A stretch of DNA of 7,367 bases from an uncultured bacterium (GTDB lineage Bacteria; Bacteroidota; Bacteroidia; Chitinophagales; Chitinophagaceae). This document shows positions 1 through 6,369 of the stretch, piece after piece; positions within the stretch are counted from its first letter, which is position 1; each line of letters starts with the position of its first letter. A model generated the notes under the pieces. That model worked only from the letters and a program-made list of their open reading frames with translations. It did no database searches and was not told the origin of the DNA. Both the position numbers and the translations under genes were made by a program. The stretch is from NCBI GenBank assembly GCA_903957405.1, contig CAJBPC010000399.1, positions 1-7,367 on the forward strand, written 5' to 3'.

Positions 1-2
1 CA

Positions 3-77
3 TATCAAAAAAAAGAGAGAACAGATACTCCGCTGATCGTGGAGCAGACCAATGACACCCCACTCAATCCTTCATAA
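3..77 (+). CDS. possible 3' end of an upstream gene (partial)
   Basis: One plus-strand frame is open from the left edge to a TAA at 75-77 and encodes 24 residues, ending in TNDTPLNPS. The other two plus frames close earlier, at TGA codons within the first 55 bases. The hydrophilic tail could be the C terminus of a gene running in the same direction as the ceramidase-like gene 99 bases further on. Twenty-four codons are too few to name a family, and an open stretch this short can arise by chance, so this is only a candidate. Confidence 0.3.
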   Translation, partial: YQKKERTDTPLIVEQTNDTPLNPS

Positions 78-176
78 AAATATAACTCAAACGAATGGTC
101 AAATCATTCATACATTCAAGGATGCATTGATCTCAGGTTATAGTCATTTAAATTTATCACCAACGAATTGAATGTG
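78..176 (+). other. intergenic leader before the ceramidase-like gene
   Basis: This A/T-rich gap presumably holds the promoter of the downstream gene, but I see no convincing match to the Bacteroidota TTG/TAnnTTTG promoter and no Shine-Dalgarno sequence before the start. The only structure noticed is a small inverted repeat (GAATG, 7-base spacer, CATTC) at 93-109. It has no following T-run, so it is not a clear terminator for the preceding frame. Confidence 0.3.
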
Positions 177-1745
177 ATGAAAAAAGCATTTTGGATTATA
201 TTGGGTTGTCTCTTTCTTCTAATGGTTGGAATGGGAACCTATGCCCTATTCCAATTTAGAGATCGGCATCCTAACTATCAAATTGACCTCAAGTTATACG
301 CTGGTCCCGGGACGCTTGAAGGGGGATTTGCCAAAGTTGACATCACCCCATCAAATTTTGAAACCTGGGAGGATGTAAATGGAAATTCGAAATTCGATCC
401 GGAAAGCGGAGATCGATACATAGATAAAAACGGAAACGGGAAATTCGATGCCATTTGGCTGGCAGGGTTTCATAATGCCAGACCTGCGCAAAGTGTCCGG
501 GATAAATTGTGGGCCCGGGCCATGGTCCTAAAATCCGGAGATATCACCCTCGCACTCTGCGTGATAGACATGATTGGATTTGGAAACGATGAGGTCATTA
601 CCACGCGAAAAATGATTGCAGAAGCCCTTCCAGATATAGACTATGTGATCATTGCAAGCACCCATGTTCATTCTTCTCCCGATGTGATGGGCATCTGGGG
701 CCCATCTCAATATGCAAGTGGAATCAATTCAGCATATGTAGCGCAAGTTCAGACAGGGATCAAGGACGCTGTGGCACAGGCGTATGTTGCTAAGAAAAAA
801 GCGCTGGTAAAATTTGCAGTAGAACCCGGCAGACTAAAGAATCTGGTGGGGGATACACGCATGCCTGTGGTAACTGATGCGGGCCTGAAATTGATGCAGG
901 TCATCGATGCAGAAACGAACAAAACACTGGGGACTCTCATGAATTGGGGAAATCACCCCGAAACACTCTGGTCAGAAAATATCCAATTGAGTTCAGATTT
1001 TGCTGACCCATGGAGAAACTATGTGGAAAATGGAATACCTGTTTCAGATTCTTTGGTCGCACCAGGGATAGGTGGAGTAGCCATATTCTTAAATGGAGCA
1101 ATCGGAGGACTGATGACAACGCATCCTGATATGTCTGTTACAGATCCTTATACCGGTAAAACATATGCCAAACCATCACCTGAAAAAATTCAGGCACAGG
1201 GAAAAGCTTTAGCTAAGATCACGCTGGAAACGCTCAGAGATACAAGCGCGACGCTGCATGCTTCCCTGGACATGGGAATCAGCGCTAAAAGTATTGAGCT
1301 GGCGATGGACAATGATCTTTTTCATCTTGCAGCGTTTCTGGGCATTTTTGATCGGGGATTTGTTCGATGGAAGAAGATCCGATCTGAAGTATCGGCTTGG
1401 TTTCTGGGACCCGCCACTTTTGTACATGTCCCTGGCGAACTCTACCCTGAAATTTTACATGGTGGAATAGGATCTCCGGATGGGGCGGATTTTCAGGTAT
1501 CACCTATTGAAGTACCTTCCATAGGGTCACGTATTCCCGGACAATACGCGTTTTTTTCCGGAATGTCCAATGACATGATCGGATACATCGTGCCTAAGAG
1601 TCAATGGGATGTGAAACCGCCTTTTACATACGGCTACAGCAAGAGACCATACGGAGAAATAAATTCCCTGGGCCCTGAAACTGCACCCAACATCCATCAA
1701 GCAGTCTTACGTGTGTTGGACAATCTGCCTCATCGAGTCAAATAA
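177..1745 (+). CDS. membrane-anchored neutral/alkaline ceramidase-superfamily protein
   Basis: Likely a metal-dependent amidohydrolase-type enzyme related to neutral/alkaline non-lysosomal ceramidases, acting outside the cytoplasmic membrane. I prefer the ATG at 177 (522 aa) over an in-frame TTG at 168, because MKK then precedes a hydrophobic segment (about residues 5-26) that would be a signal anchor. Residues about 50-58 carry the family's entry motif (GGFAKVDITP). THVHSSPD (about 162-169) and GNHPE (about 258-262) match the regions supplying zinc-binding histidines. PGELYPE (about 420-426) matches the region of the metal-binding Glu, and NDMIGYIVP plus a later PYGE match the C-terminal part of the catalytic domain. 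Between the entry motif and the core, D66-D74 and D83-D91 form two DxNxNxxxD loops like EF-hand calcium sites. The C-terminal domain of full-length ceramidases appears to be missing. Membership in the superfamily is fairly secure; ceramide as substrate is not shown. It stands apart from the minus-strand operon. Confidence 0.8.
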   Translation: MKKAFWIILGCLFLLMVGMGTYALFQFRDRHPNYQIDLKLYAGPGTLEGGFAKVDITPSNFETWEDVNGNSKFDPESGDRYIDKNGNGKFDAIWLAGFHNARPAQSVRDKLWARAMVLKSGDITLALCVIDMIGFGNDEVITTRKMIAEALPDIDYVIIASTHVHSSPDVMGIWGPSQYASGINSAYVAQVQTGIKDAVAQAYVAKKKALVKFAVEPGRLKNLVGDTRMPVVTDAGLKLMQVIDAETNKTLGTLMNWGNHPETLWSENIQLSSDFADPWRNYVENGIPVSDSLVAPGIGGVAIFLNGAIGGLMTTHPDMSVTDPYTGKTYAKPSPEKIQAQGKALAKITLETLRDTSATLHASLDMGISAKSIELAMDNDLFHLAAFLGIFDRGFVRWKKIRSEVSAWFLGPATFVHVPGELYPEILHGGIGSPDGADFQVSPIEVPSIGSRIPGQYAFFSGMSNDMIGYIVPKSQWDVKPPFTYGYSKRPYGEINSLGPETAPNIHQAVLRVLDNLPHRVK

Positions 1746-1796
1746 GAAGTATCTGTATGTCTTTGGCGATCTTGGAGTTCAGTGGCATCCTTATAT

Positions 1797-2280
1797 TTAA
1801 ATCAACAAACTGAGAACCAAATGGTACATTCTCCGCTCTTTGTTCATTCGAGCCGTGTTCATTTGACTCCTCTGCCAGGATAACGTGCTGACTACCACAT
1901 CATACGCATTTGATTTCTGGCGGGTTATCAATATACATCATCCGCTGTCCATTCGGCGAATTGCCTGTAAAGATCATAGGCTTTATGGAAGACCAGCATG
2001 CTGTATCTGGGTACCGAGATATCTTTCAAAAAGTTTTTATCGTGCATTTCAGCCTCTGTGATCTTCATGAACTTACCCACCAACGCTACGCGATCTATGA
2101 GCATATACATGTTAACTCCCCCTTTCTTCCTGCCATCTCCGATTGGGTTACGACTACCGCTTTTTAAATCTCAAGGAACAACCGCATGGTCGTAGCATCC
2201 ACAACATAGCGTAACTTTATACACGGTGCATGTCTCCGGCTGACCGAAAAAATTATAATAATGCCGGATGAAGTCGAAGT
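1797..2280 (-). pseudogene. decayed IS4-type transposase remnant
   Basis: Pieces of one DDE transposase can be read on the minus strand by changing frame. From right to left they are: FDFIRHYYNFFGQPETCTVYK (about 2279-2217), LRYVVDATTMRLFLEI (2214-2167, containing the DxTT catalytic motif with Asp at 2199-2197), then, in another frame, GRKKGGVNMYMLIDR, HDKNFLKDISVP and VFHKAYDLYRQFAEWTADDVY (about 2166-1930), then LITRQKSNAYDVV after a further shift. Frame breaks fall near 2216, near 2166 (in a T/A run) and near 1930. The usual VFDxAY motif reads VFHKAY (His codon at 1987-1985), so a catalytic Asp is gone. The N terminus and the C-terminal YREK-type region are absent or unrecognisable; FVDLNIRMPLNSKIA, further left, may be a last trace. 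Terminal inverted repeats were not found. The remnant starts just after the ceramidase-like gene's stop and reaches the glycine-zipper gene, so it marks an old insertion between them. No intact gene lies between 1746 and 2292. Confidence 0.75.
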
Positions 2281-2292
2281 AAAAAGCCAAAA

Positions 2293-2463
2293 ATGAAAAG
2301 AAAAAATGCTGGAACAGGCATTGCCATTGGCTCAGCCATTGGCGTCGCATTGGGTTATGCTTATGGACATAACGCACAAAATTCTTCACAATTTATTGCT
2401 TTGGGTTTGGCTATAGGTGTTGCCATTGGTTCTGTCGTTGATTTTTGGAACAGACCCAAATAA
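2293..2463 (+). CDS. small glycine-zipper membrane protein (56 aa)
   Basis: ATG at 2293 to TAA at 2461 encodes 56 residues beginning MKRKNAGTG. Two hydrophobic helices carry strictly spaced glycines: G9, G13, G17, G21 and G25 in the first, and G38, G42 and G46 in the second. A polar turn (HNAQNSSQ, 26-33) links them. The start is basic and the end is short and polar (DFWNRPK). This is a classic GxxxG glycine-zipper hairpin, expected to pack tightly in a membrane and possibly to oligomerise. Small proteins of this kind are common in Bacteroidota and have no assigned function. The regular pattern and clean start and stop argue that it is a real gene rather than a chance frame. No clear ribosome binding site is visible, only an A-rich stretch directly before the ATG, as expected if the host is Bacteroidota. 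Its promoter would lie inside the transposase remnant. Exact role unknown. Confidence 0.75.
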   Translation: MKRKNAGTGIAIGSAIGVALGYAYGHNAQNSSQFIALGLAIGVAIGSVVDFWNRPK

Positions 2464-2549
2464 ATGAATCATATCTATTTCCGATCGTCACATACTCCAT
2501 CATCGCAGCATCATTCGATGGAATAAGGAAGGCTGTCAAAAATAAATAT

Positions 2550-2566
2550 AAAAGCTTCGAGAGCCT
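2550..2566 (-). terminator. weak candidate terminator of the minus-strand operon
   Basis: Read on the minus strand just after the stop of the aldolase-family gene, AGGCT and AGCTT can form a 5-bp stem (one G-T pair) around a 5-base loop, followed by TTTT and further T-rich sequence. Position and T-run fit an intrinsic terminator, but the stem is short and weak, so termination here is only plausible. Confidence 0.3.
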
Positions 2567-2571
2567 ATCGT

Positions 2572-3510
2572 TCAATGATCATTGAAAGACAGCAGTTCGG
2601 GCAGCCAATAGCGCGCCCTTTCGGCAACACGGGCGACCTGTTGCGCATCGATCCATTTGTATGGCCACCGCAGTCGGGTGCCGATGGGGCACCATCCGCC
2701 GGCAGCTGCGAGCAACTTGTCGAGGGCGGGATTGGAGAAGCCCGCCACCTTGAACGGCACCACGCATTCATCGAAGAACTGCAGTATCCGCCGCTCGATA
2801 TCGAGGGCCCGGTCAAGGTCGGTGTGCATGAGGTTCCACCACCACTGCGCACCCATCGGACTCAGGCACGCCACATTTGAATATGCGCCACAGGCCACGC
2901 CGGTGCTGAAGCCCGACGCCAAAAAATGTCCCGGCACGAATACGGAAAAAATCCCGGCACTCCACCGCATCGCATCATACCAGTGTGCATCCCCGCCGGC
3001 GACTTTCACACCGATAAGGGAGGGGATCGCTGCGGCCAGTTCAGACAATCGAAGGGGCGAGAGCGCCTGTTTGGCATGGGGCGGATGATACAGTACCAGG
3101 GGGATGCCATCGGCCACATCCGCACACCGCCTTAGAAAGTCAAGCTGTTCCGCATCGTTGCAGACGACCCAGTCAGGCAGGATGACCTGAAAGGCGTCGG
3201 GCCGATGCGACACCGTTCTTTTTATGCGTTCTAGTGAAATGACCGGTGCAGGATGGCTCGCGCCGATCTGAAATGGCATGCCTGCCGCGTGGCATTTCTC
3301 CGATAGCATGAGCTGTATGCGATCGAATTCGGTCTCCGTCTGGTTGTGGAACTCACACGCCGTGCCGTTGGAATAGATGCCGCTGACTTTTGCGTCGATC
3401 ATCGCGTCCATCTCCTCCGAAAGGATCGACCAATCGATGCGCTCGTCCGTCATGATGGGCAGCAGCAATGTACCCCAATTGCCCTTCAGGTTCGCTCCGG
3501 TTCGTTTCAA
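2572..3510 (-). CDS. DapA/NanA-superfamily aldolase (dihydrodipicolinate synthase family)
   Basis: A class I (Schiff-base) aldolase or lyase of the dihydrodipicolinate synthase/N-acetylneuraminate lyase superfamily, cytoplasmic, normally acting on pyruvate and an aldehyde or the reverse. The 312-residue length is typical. K169 in GVKVAGGD is the expected Schiff-base lysine and Y141 in LYHPPH the expected catalytic tyrosine; their spacing of 28 equals that of Y133/K161 in E. coli DapA. The carboxylate-binding GxxGE loop appears as G49-T-A-C-E53, so the second Ser/Thr is Ala and the Gly before Glu is Cys. The DapA arginine after the YNxP motif and the DapA Tyr107 equivalent are missing (ILPDWVV), arguing against true DapA. 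No in-frame ATG exists upstream; TTG at 3510 is the best start, shortly before the conserved LKGNWGTLLLP. It is last in the operon, 69 bases after the sialidase. Cleavage of the sialidase product is a reasonable inference; the true substrate is open. Confidence 0.85.
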   Translation of the reverse strand: MKRTGANLKGNWGTLLLPIMTDERIDWSILSEEMDAMIDAKVSGIYSNGTACEFHNQTETEFDRIQLMLSEKCHAAGMPFQIGASHPAPVISLERIKRTVSHRPDAFQVILPDWVVCNDAEQLDFLRRCADVADGIPLVLYHPPHAKQALSPLRLSELAAAIPSLIGVKVAGGDAHWYDAMRWSAGIFSVFVPGHFLASGFSTGVACGAYSNVACLSPMGAQWWWNLMHTDLDRALDIERRILQFFDECVVPFKVAGFSNPALDKLLAAAGGWCPIGTRLRWPYKWIDAQQVARVAERARYWLPELLSFNDH

Positions 3511-3579
3511 TTTGTATCTATTTGGATGTAAGACAATGTAAGTCCGTCTCCATTGAGATGAACGCTTGCCGTGATTCGA

Positions 3580-4716
3580 CTATTTGAAATCGGCCATCTG
3601 CAATTCCTTCCAGGCGATCCCCTCGTATGGCTTTTTCGCTCCCCCTTCATAGAGCAATCCAAGCTTTCCGCCGGGCAGGGATACCAGATTGGAATACGCA
3701 GAAGGTCCTTCATGCACGACGACCGATCTCTTCCATGTTTTTGCACCGTCATAAGACAACCTAACGGTCATGTTCACCCGCGCTTTCTGACTTGCCGGAT
3801 TCGAGAAGGCGAATACGGGCTTTCTGCCCAGGCCGTCGATGCGGACCAGGCTGGCCTGGCATACGGGTTCGGGCAAGCCGGCATCCTGCTTCAGGGCGGA
3901 CCATGTCATGCCTCCGTCGTTGCTCACGGATGTCTGCCTCGACCGGATACTGTTGTAATTGCGCATGTTCAGCATGAGGCGACCCTTGGTCAGTTCGGCC
4001 ACCGTGCACTCGTTGACCTGGTCCGTTGGCGTGCTTCCGCCCAGCACCCATGTGTTGCCGCCATCATCTGAATGGATCGTATGAGAGAAATATTTCTTCG
4101 TGCCGGCTTCTATATGATCGCATGGGATGACAAGCCTGCCCTCATACCTGCCCTTGCCGATCTGTATGCCATTGCATGGACCGGTGGCGTACCATGTCCA
4201 TTCAGGCTTCTTCACGGCAGAAGTGATGTCCTTTGCCGCCGACCAGCTCAGACCGTCATCCGAAGATGACAGGACGAACACCCTTCGGGTATCCTTGCTC
4301 GTTTGGTTGATGATCGCAGGTTCATGGTCACTGCCGAGATTCCAGGTGGAGAGCAGGACGACGTTGCCTGTCTTTTTATCGACGACGGGAGCCGGGTTGC
4401 CGCAGGTATTGCCGCCGTCATCCCAGACCAGTATCATCGGCGACCAGGTCTTTCCTCCGTCAGCAGATCGCCGCAAGACCAGATCGATATCTCCTGCATC
4501 GCCGCAGTTGTTGCGGCGCGCCTCTGCAAAGGCCAGTAAAGTCCCCTTGGGGGTGGAGACGATGGCAGGTATCCGGTAGCAGTTGTAGCCGTTCTCGCCA
4601 CTGCGGAACAGATGGTTGAGGTCCTGCGCATGGGAAGTCGCAATGGCGGCCCACATCATCGTTGCCGTCATAGCCAATGAAAACAAGCTTTGCATGCACA
4701 TCGTACGGTAATTCAT
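3580..4716 (-). CDS. secreted exo-alpha-sialidase, GH33-like
   Basis: A glycoside hydrolase that removes terminal sialic acids (nonulosonates) from glycans, exported across the inner membrane. The first ~30 residues form a signal peptide ending in ATSHA before QDL. The six-bladed propeller family is shown by YRIP (R48-P50) and five Asp-box repeats: SADGGKTW (84-91), SSDDGLSW (151-158), SDDGGNTW (216-223), SNDGGMTW (265-272) and SYDGAKTW (321-328). All key residues have counterparts: arginine triad R48, R252 (LNMRNY) and R319 (TVRLSYDG), acid/base D73 (CGDAGDIDLV), E236 (VNECTVAEL) and nucleophile Y341 (EGPSAYSN). At 378 residues it is a single catalytic domain without extra carbohydrate-binding modules. 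A GPCNGIQI segment (179-186) has Cys where I would expect Gly. It starts 19 bases after the upstream dioxygenase stop, with an A/T-rich gap and no Shine-Dalgarno. Sialidase assignment is strong; preferred linkage and sugar are unknown. Confidence 0.92.
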   Translation of the reverse strand: MNYRTMCMQSLFSLAMTATMMWAAIATSHAQDLNHLFRSGENGYNCYRIPAIVSTPKGTLLAFAEARRNNCGDAGDIDLVLRRSADGGKTWSPMILVWDDGGNTCGNPAPVVDKKTGNVVLLSTWNLGSDHEPAIINQTSKDTRRVFVLSSSDDGLSWSAAKDITSAVKKPEWTWYATGPCNGIQIGKGRYEGRLVIPCDHIEAGTKKYFSHTIHSDDGGNTWVLGGSTPTDQVNECTVAELTKGRLMLNMRNYNSIRSRQTSVSNDGGMTWSALKQDAGLPEPVCQASLVRIDGLGRKPVFAFSNPASQKARVNMTVRLSYDGAKTWKRSVVVHEGPSAYSNLVSLPGGKLGLLYEGGAKKPYEGIAWKELQMADFK

Positions 4717-4735
4717 GGTCTATTGTTTTTTAAAT

Positions 4736-5524
4736 TTACAATTCCGATTCAAAAGCCTTTACTTCTTCAAAGACCGTCTCCCCCATCAACAGCCTACCGA
4801 GCCGGGGTCTTCTGTCGTTGTACACTTCCACGGCATCCGCGTCTGCATAGCGGAGGAACAGGATCCTGCGGTCGCGGTCCTTCGAGACGTTACCATCCGA
4901 TTTATGCAAAGTCCAGCAGTGGAAGATGACGGCATCACCCGCCTCCATCTCCAAAGGGATGGCCTTGGAGTCATCAGCCTCCACCACGATCTCCGTCTGA
5001 TTGCTCTTATGCATGGCGTTCTGCCGTACCTTGACCTGCCCCTGCTTGTGGCTGCCCGGGATCAGCCAGAGGCACCCGTTTCCCCGGTCCGTATCATCCA
5101 GTGCCGTAAGGGCCGTGAGGGCGGTATATGGGTCGAGTTCCCCGTAACCATTGTCCTGATGCCAGCCGAAGGGTTTTGTATTCCCCGCCAATTTGAAGGT
5201 CAGTTGGGAGGTGGCGCCCTTTATGTTCGGAGAGATGATTTGCGAGGCGATATTGACCAGTGGGCCTTCGAAATAATAATCTCTGATGGTTTGCGACTTG
5301 TGATGGATATTCACCAGCAGTGCGTTCTGAAGCCAGCTGCGGGCGGGATCGAATGCTTCCTTCTCTGCATGCCAGGCGGCCATGGATTCCTTCCGGATCC
5401 GTGCCAGGCCTTCCGGCGTCAAAACTTTCCGGAGCAGCAGGAATCCCTGCTCACGGAAGATCGAAAGCTCTTGGTCGGTCAGCGAGTGGTATTCGAACAA
5501 GCCTTGATGTGTGGGCATATGCAT
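4736..5524 (-). CDS. phytanoyl-CoA dioxygenase (PhyH) family oxygenase, copy 1
   Basis: A cytoplasmic non-haem Fe(II)/2-oxoglutarate-dependent dioxygenase, predicted to hydroxylate a small molecule with O2 and 2-oxoglutarate, releasing succinate and CO2. In the 262 residues, H122 and D124 (WHQDNGY) and H207 (TLHKSDGN) form the iron-binding facial triad, and R219 or R220 (DRDRRILFLRY) should hold 2-oxoglutarate. LIPGSHKQG (154-162) and EAGDAVIFHCWTLH (194-207) are typical of the PhyH jelly-roll core. There is no signal peptide. MHM gives two possible starts two codons apart; the first lies 18 bases after the upstream stop. The gene sits between the second PhyH gene and the sialidase, so it is probably cotranscribed. 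The family acts on many substrates (phytanoyl-CoA, ectoine, phosphonates, quaternary amines), so the one here cannot be named. Confidence 0.87.
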   Translation of the reverse strand: MHMPTHQGLFEYHSLTDQELSIFREQGFLLLRKVLTPEGLARIRKESMAAWHAEKEAFDPARSWLQNALLVNIHHKSQTIRDYYFEGPLVNIASQIISPNIKGATSQLTFKLAGNTKPFGWHQDNGYGELDPYTALTALTALDDTDRGNGCLWLIPGSHKQGQVKVRQNAMHKSNQTEIVVEADDSKAIPLEMEAGDAVIFHCWTLHKSDGNVSKDRDRRILFLRYADADAVEVYNDRRPRLGRLLMGETVFEEVKAFESEL

Positions 5525-5542
5525 TTAGATTCTGGTGATTGA

Positions 5543-6340
5543 CTAAATACTTTTGTCTGCAGCGTTGATCGGTGCGGGGTCATCGTTGCCAGCCCGTCTG
5601 ATATCTTTTGCCAGCTTTTCCCGGTATGCACGCCTACGCTCCGCATCCTCTTTCGCCTTCTCCGCATAGTAGATGAAACCCAGTGCACGCCTCGTCCTGT
5701 CGAGCGACCGGTTCCCGTCCGCACGATGGATGGTGAGCGAGTGGTGCACCAACAGGTCACCCGGGCCTGTCCTGAACCAAACTTCACGGTCAAGGTCACC
5801 CGAAGTTCCGTAGTCGGAGATGCCCTGCGAGAAGCCGAGCACTTGCGTGCTTCCATGCGTCCTCATGCCATCGAGATGCGAGCCTCTGACATATCGCACA
5901 CATCCGTTCTCTTCGTCAACATCATCCAACCCCAGCCACATGGTGACGGCCTCGTTGGGTTCGAGCATGAAATAATACCCATCCTGGTGCGGCGGTGTCG
6001 GATTCCCGATGCGCGGGGGCTTGTTGAAATACTGCATGTTCCTTCCGACGGCATTGTCATCGAGCAAGAGTGAAGCCAAGGCCTCAAACCTGCTGCCGAA
6101 CATCATTTCGTGAAAATGGGAGGAATGGCTGTACAGCGACTGTATCTGCTTGAGTGTGGACGGGTCTGCCGGATCCTCGTAAAACGCCTCTTCAGGCTGC
6201 ATCGAGGGCACGATCTCGCGTATGAGTTGATCAAGATGACCGTTCACCGCCTTCAGTTCCTCCGCAGAGAGAAACCCGGGCAGATACACGAATCCATTGA
6301 TGCTGAAATCGTCTTTCACCTCAGTTGTCGATCGGTTCAT
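5543..6340 (-). CDS. phytanoyl-CoA dioxygenase (PhyH) family oxygenase, copy 2
   Basis: A second non-haem Fe(II)/2-oxoglutarate dioxygenase, 265 residues, cytoplasmic. The iron ligands are H118 and D120 (PPHQDGYYF) and H205 (LTIHRADGN), with R217 or R218 (DRTRRALGF) as the 2-oxoglutarate contact. DENGCVRYVRGSH-like sequence (about 142-155) and TGPGDLLVHHSLTIH (191-205) complete the core. The N terminus (INGFVYLPGFLSAEEL, 14-29) is the usual PhyH opening. It differs from copy 1 over most of its length, in the spacing and sequence around the motifs, so the pair is not a recent duplication and probably has two different substrates or steps. The C-terminal ~40 residues are highly charged (KAKEDAERRRAYREKLAKD) and probably helical. 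ATG at 6340 lies 29 bases after the symporter stop, consistent with one transcript. Substrate unknown. Confidence 0.87.
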   Translation of the reverse strand: MNRSTTEVKDDFSINGFVYLPGFLSAEELKAVNGHLDQLIREIVPSMQPEEAFYEDPADPSTLKQIQSLYSHSSHFHEMMFGSRFEALASLLLDDNAVGRNMQYFNKPPRIGNPTPPHQDGYYFMLEPNEAVTMWLGLDDVDEENGCVRYVRGSHLDGMRTHGSTQVLGFSQGISDYGTSGDLDREVWFRTGPGDLLVHHSLTIHRADGNRSLDRTRRALGFIYYAEKAKEDAERRRAYREKLAKDIRRAGNDDPAPINAADKSI

Positions 6341-6369
6341 GCTGTTTTATTTTTCATCATGGCTTGGGG

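Noticed and set aside
1910..2167. 85-codon plus-strand open frame between the ceramidase-like and glycine-zipper genes
   Set aside because: It is antisense to the transposase remnant, which carries recognisable motifs; the plus frame has none.
2211..2221. TAACTTTA resembling the Bacteroidota -7 promoter box, upstream of the glycine-zipper gene
   Set aside because: The last base differs from TAnnTTTG and no TTG lies at the expected distance upstream; it also falls in the transposase coding remnant.
2464..2526. 20-codon plus-strand frame right after the glycine-zipper gene
   Set aside because: Too short, no hydrophobic or conserved pattern, no start signal.
2573..2584. Perfect 12-base palindrome CAATGATCATTG overlapping the aldolase stop
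   Set aside because: Single occurrence at the end of a coding region, with no T-run or paired site; likely chance, not an operator.
3571..4071. 166-codon plus-strand open frame opposite the sialidase
   Set aside because: It mirrors the Asp-box-rich sialidase coding strand and resembles no family.
4715..5542. 275-codon plus-strand open frame covering the whole first PhyH gene
   Set aside because: It is antisense to a gene with clear iron-binding motifs, has no recognisable domain, and long antisense frames are expected opposite G/C-rich codons.
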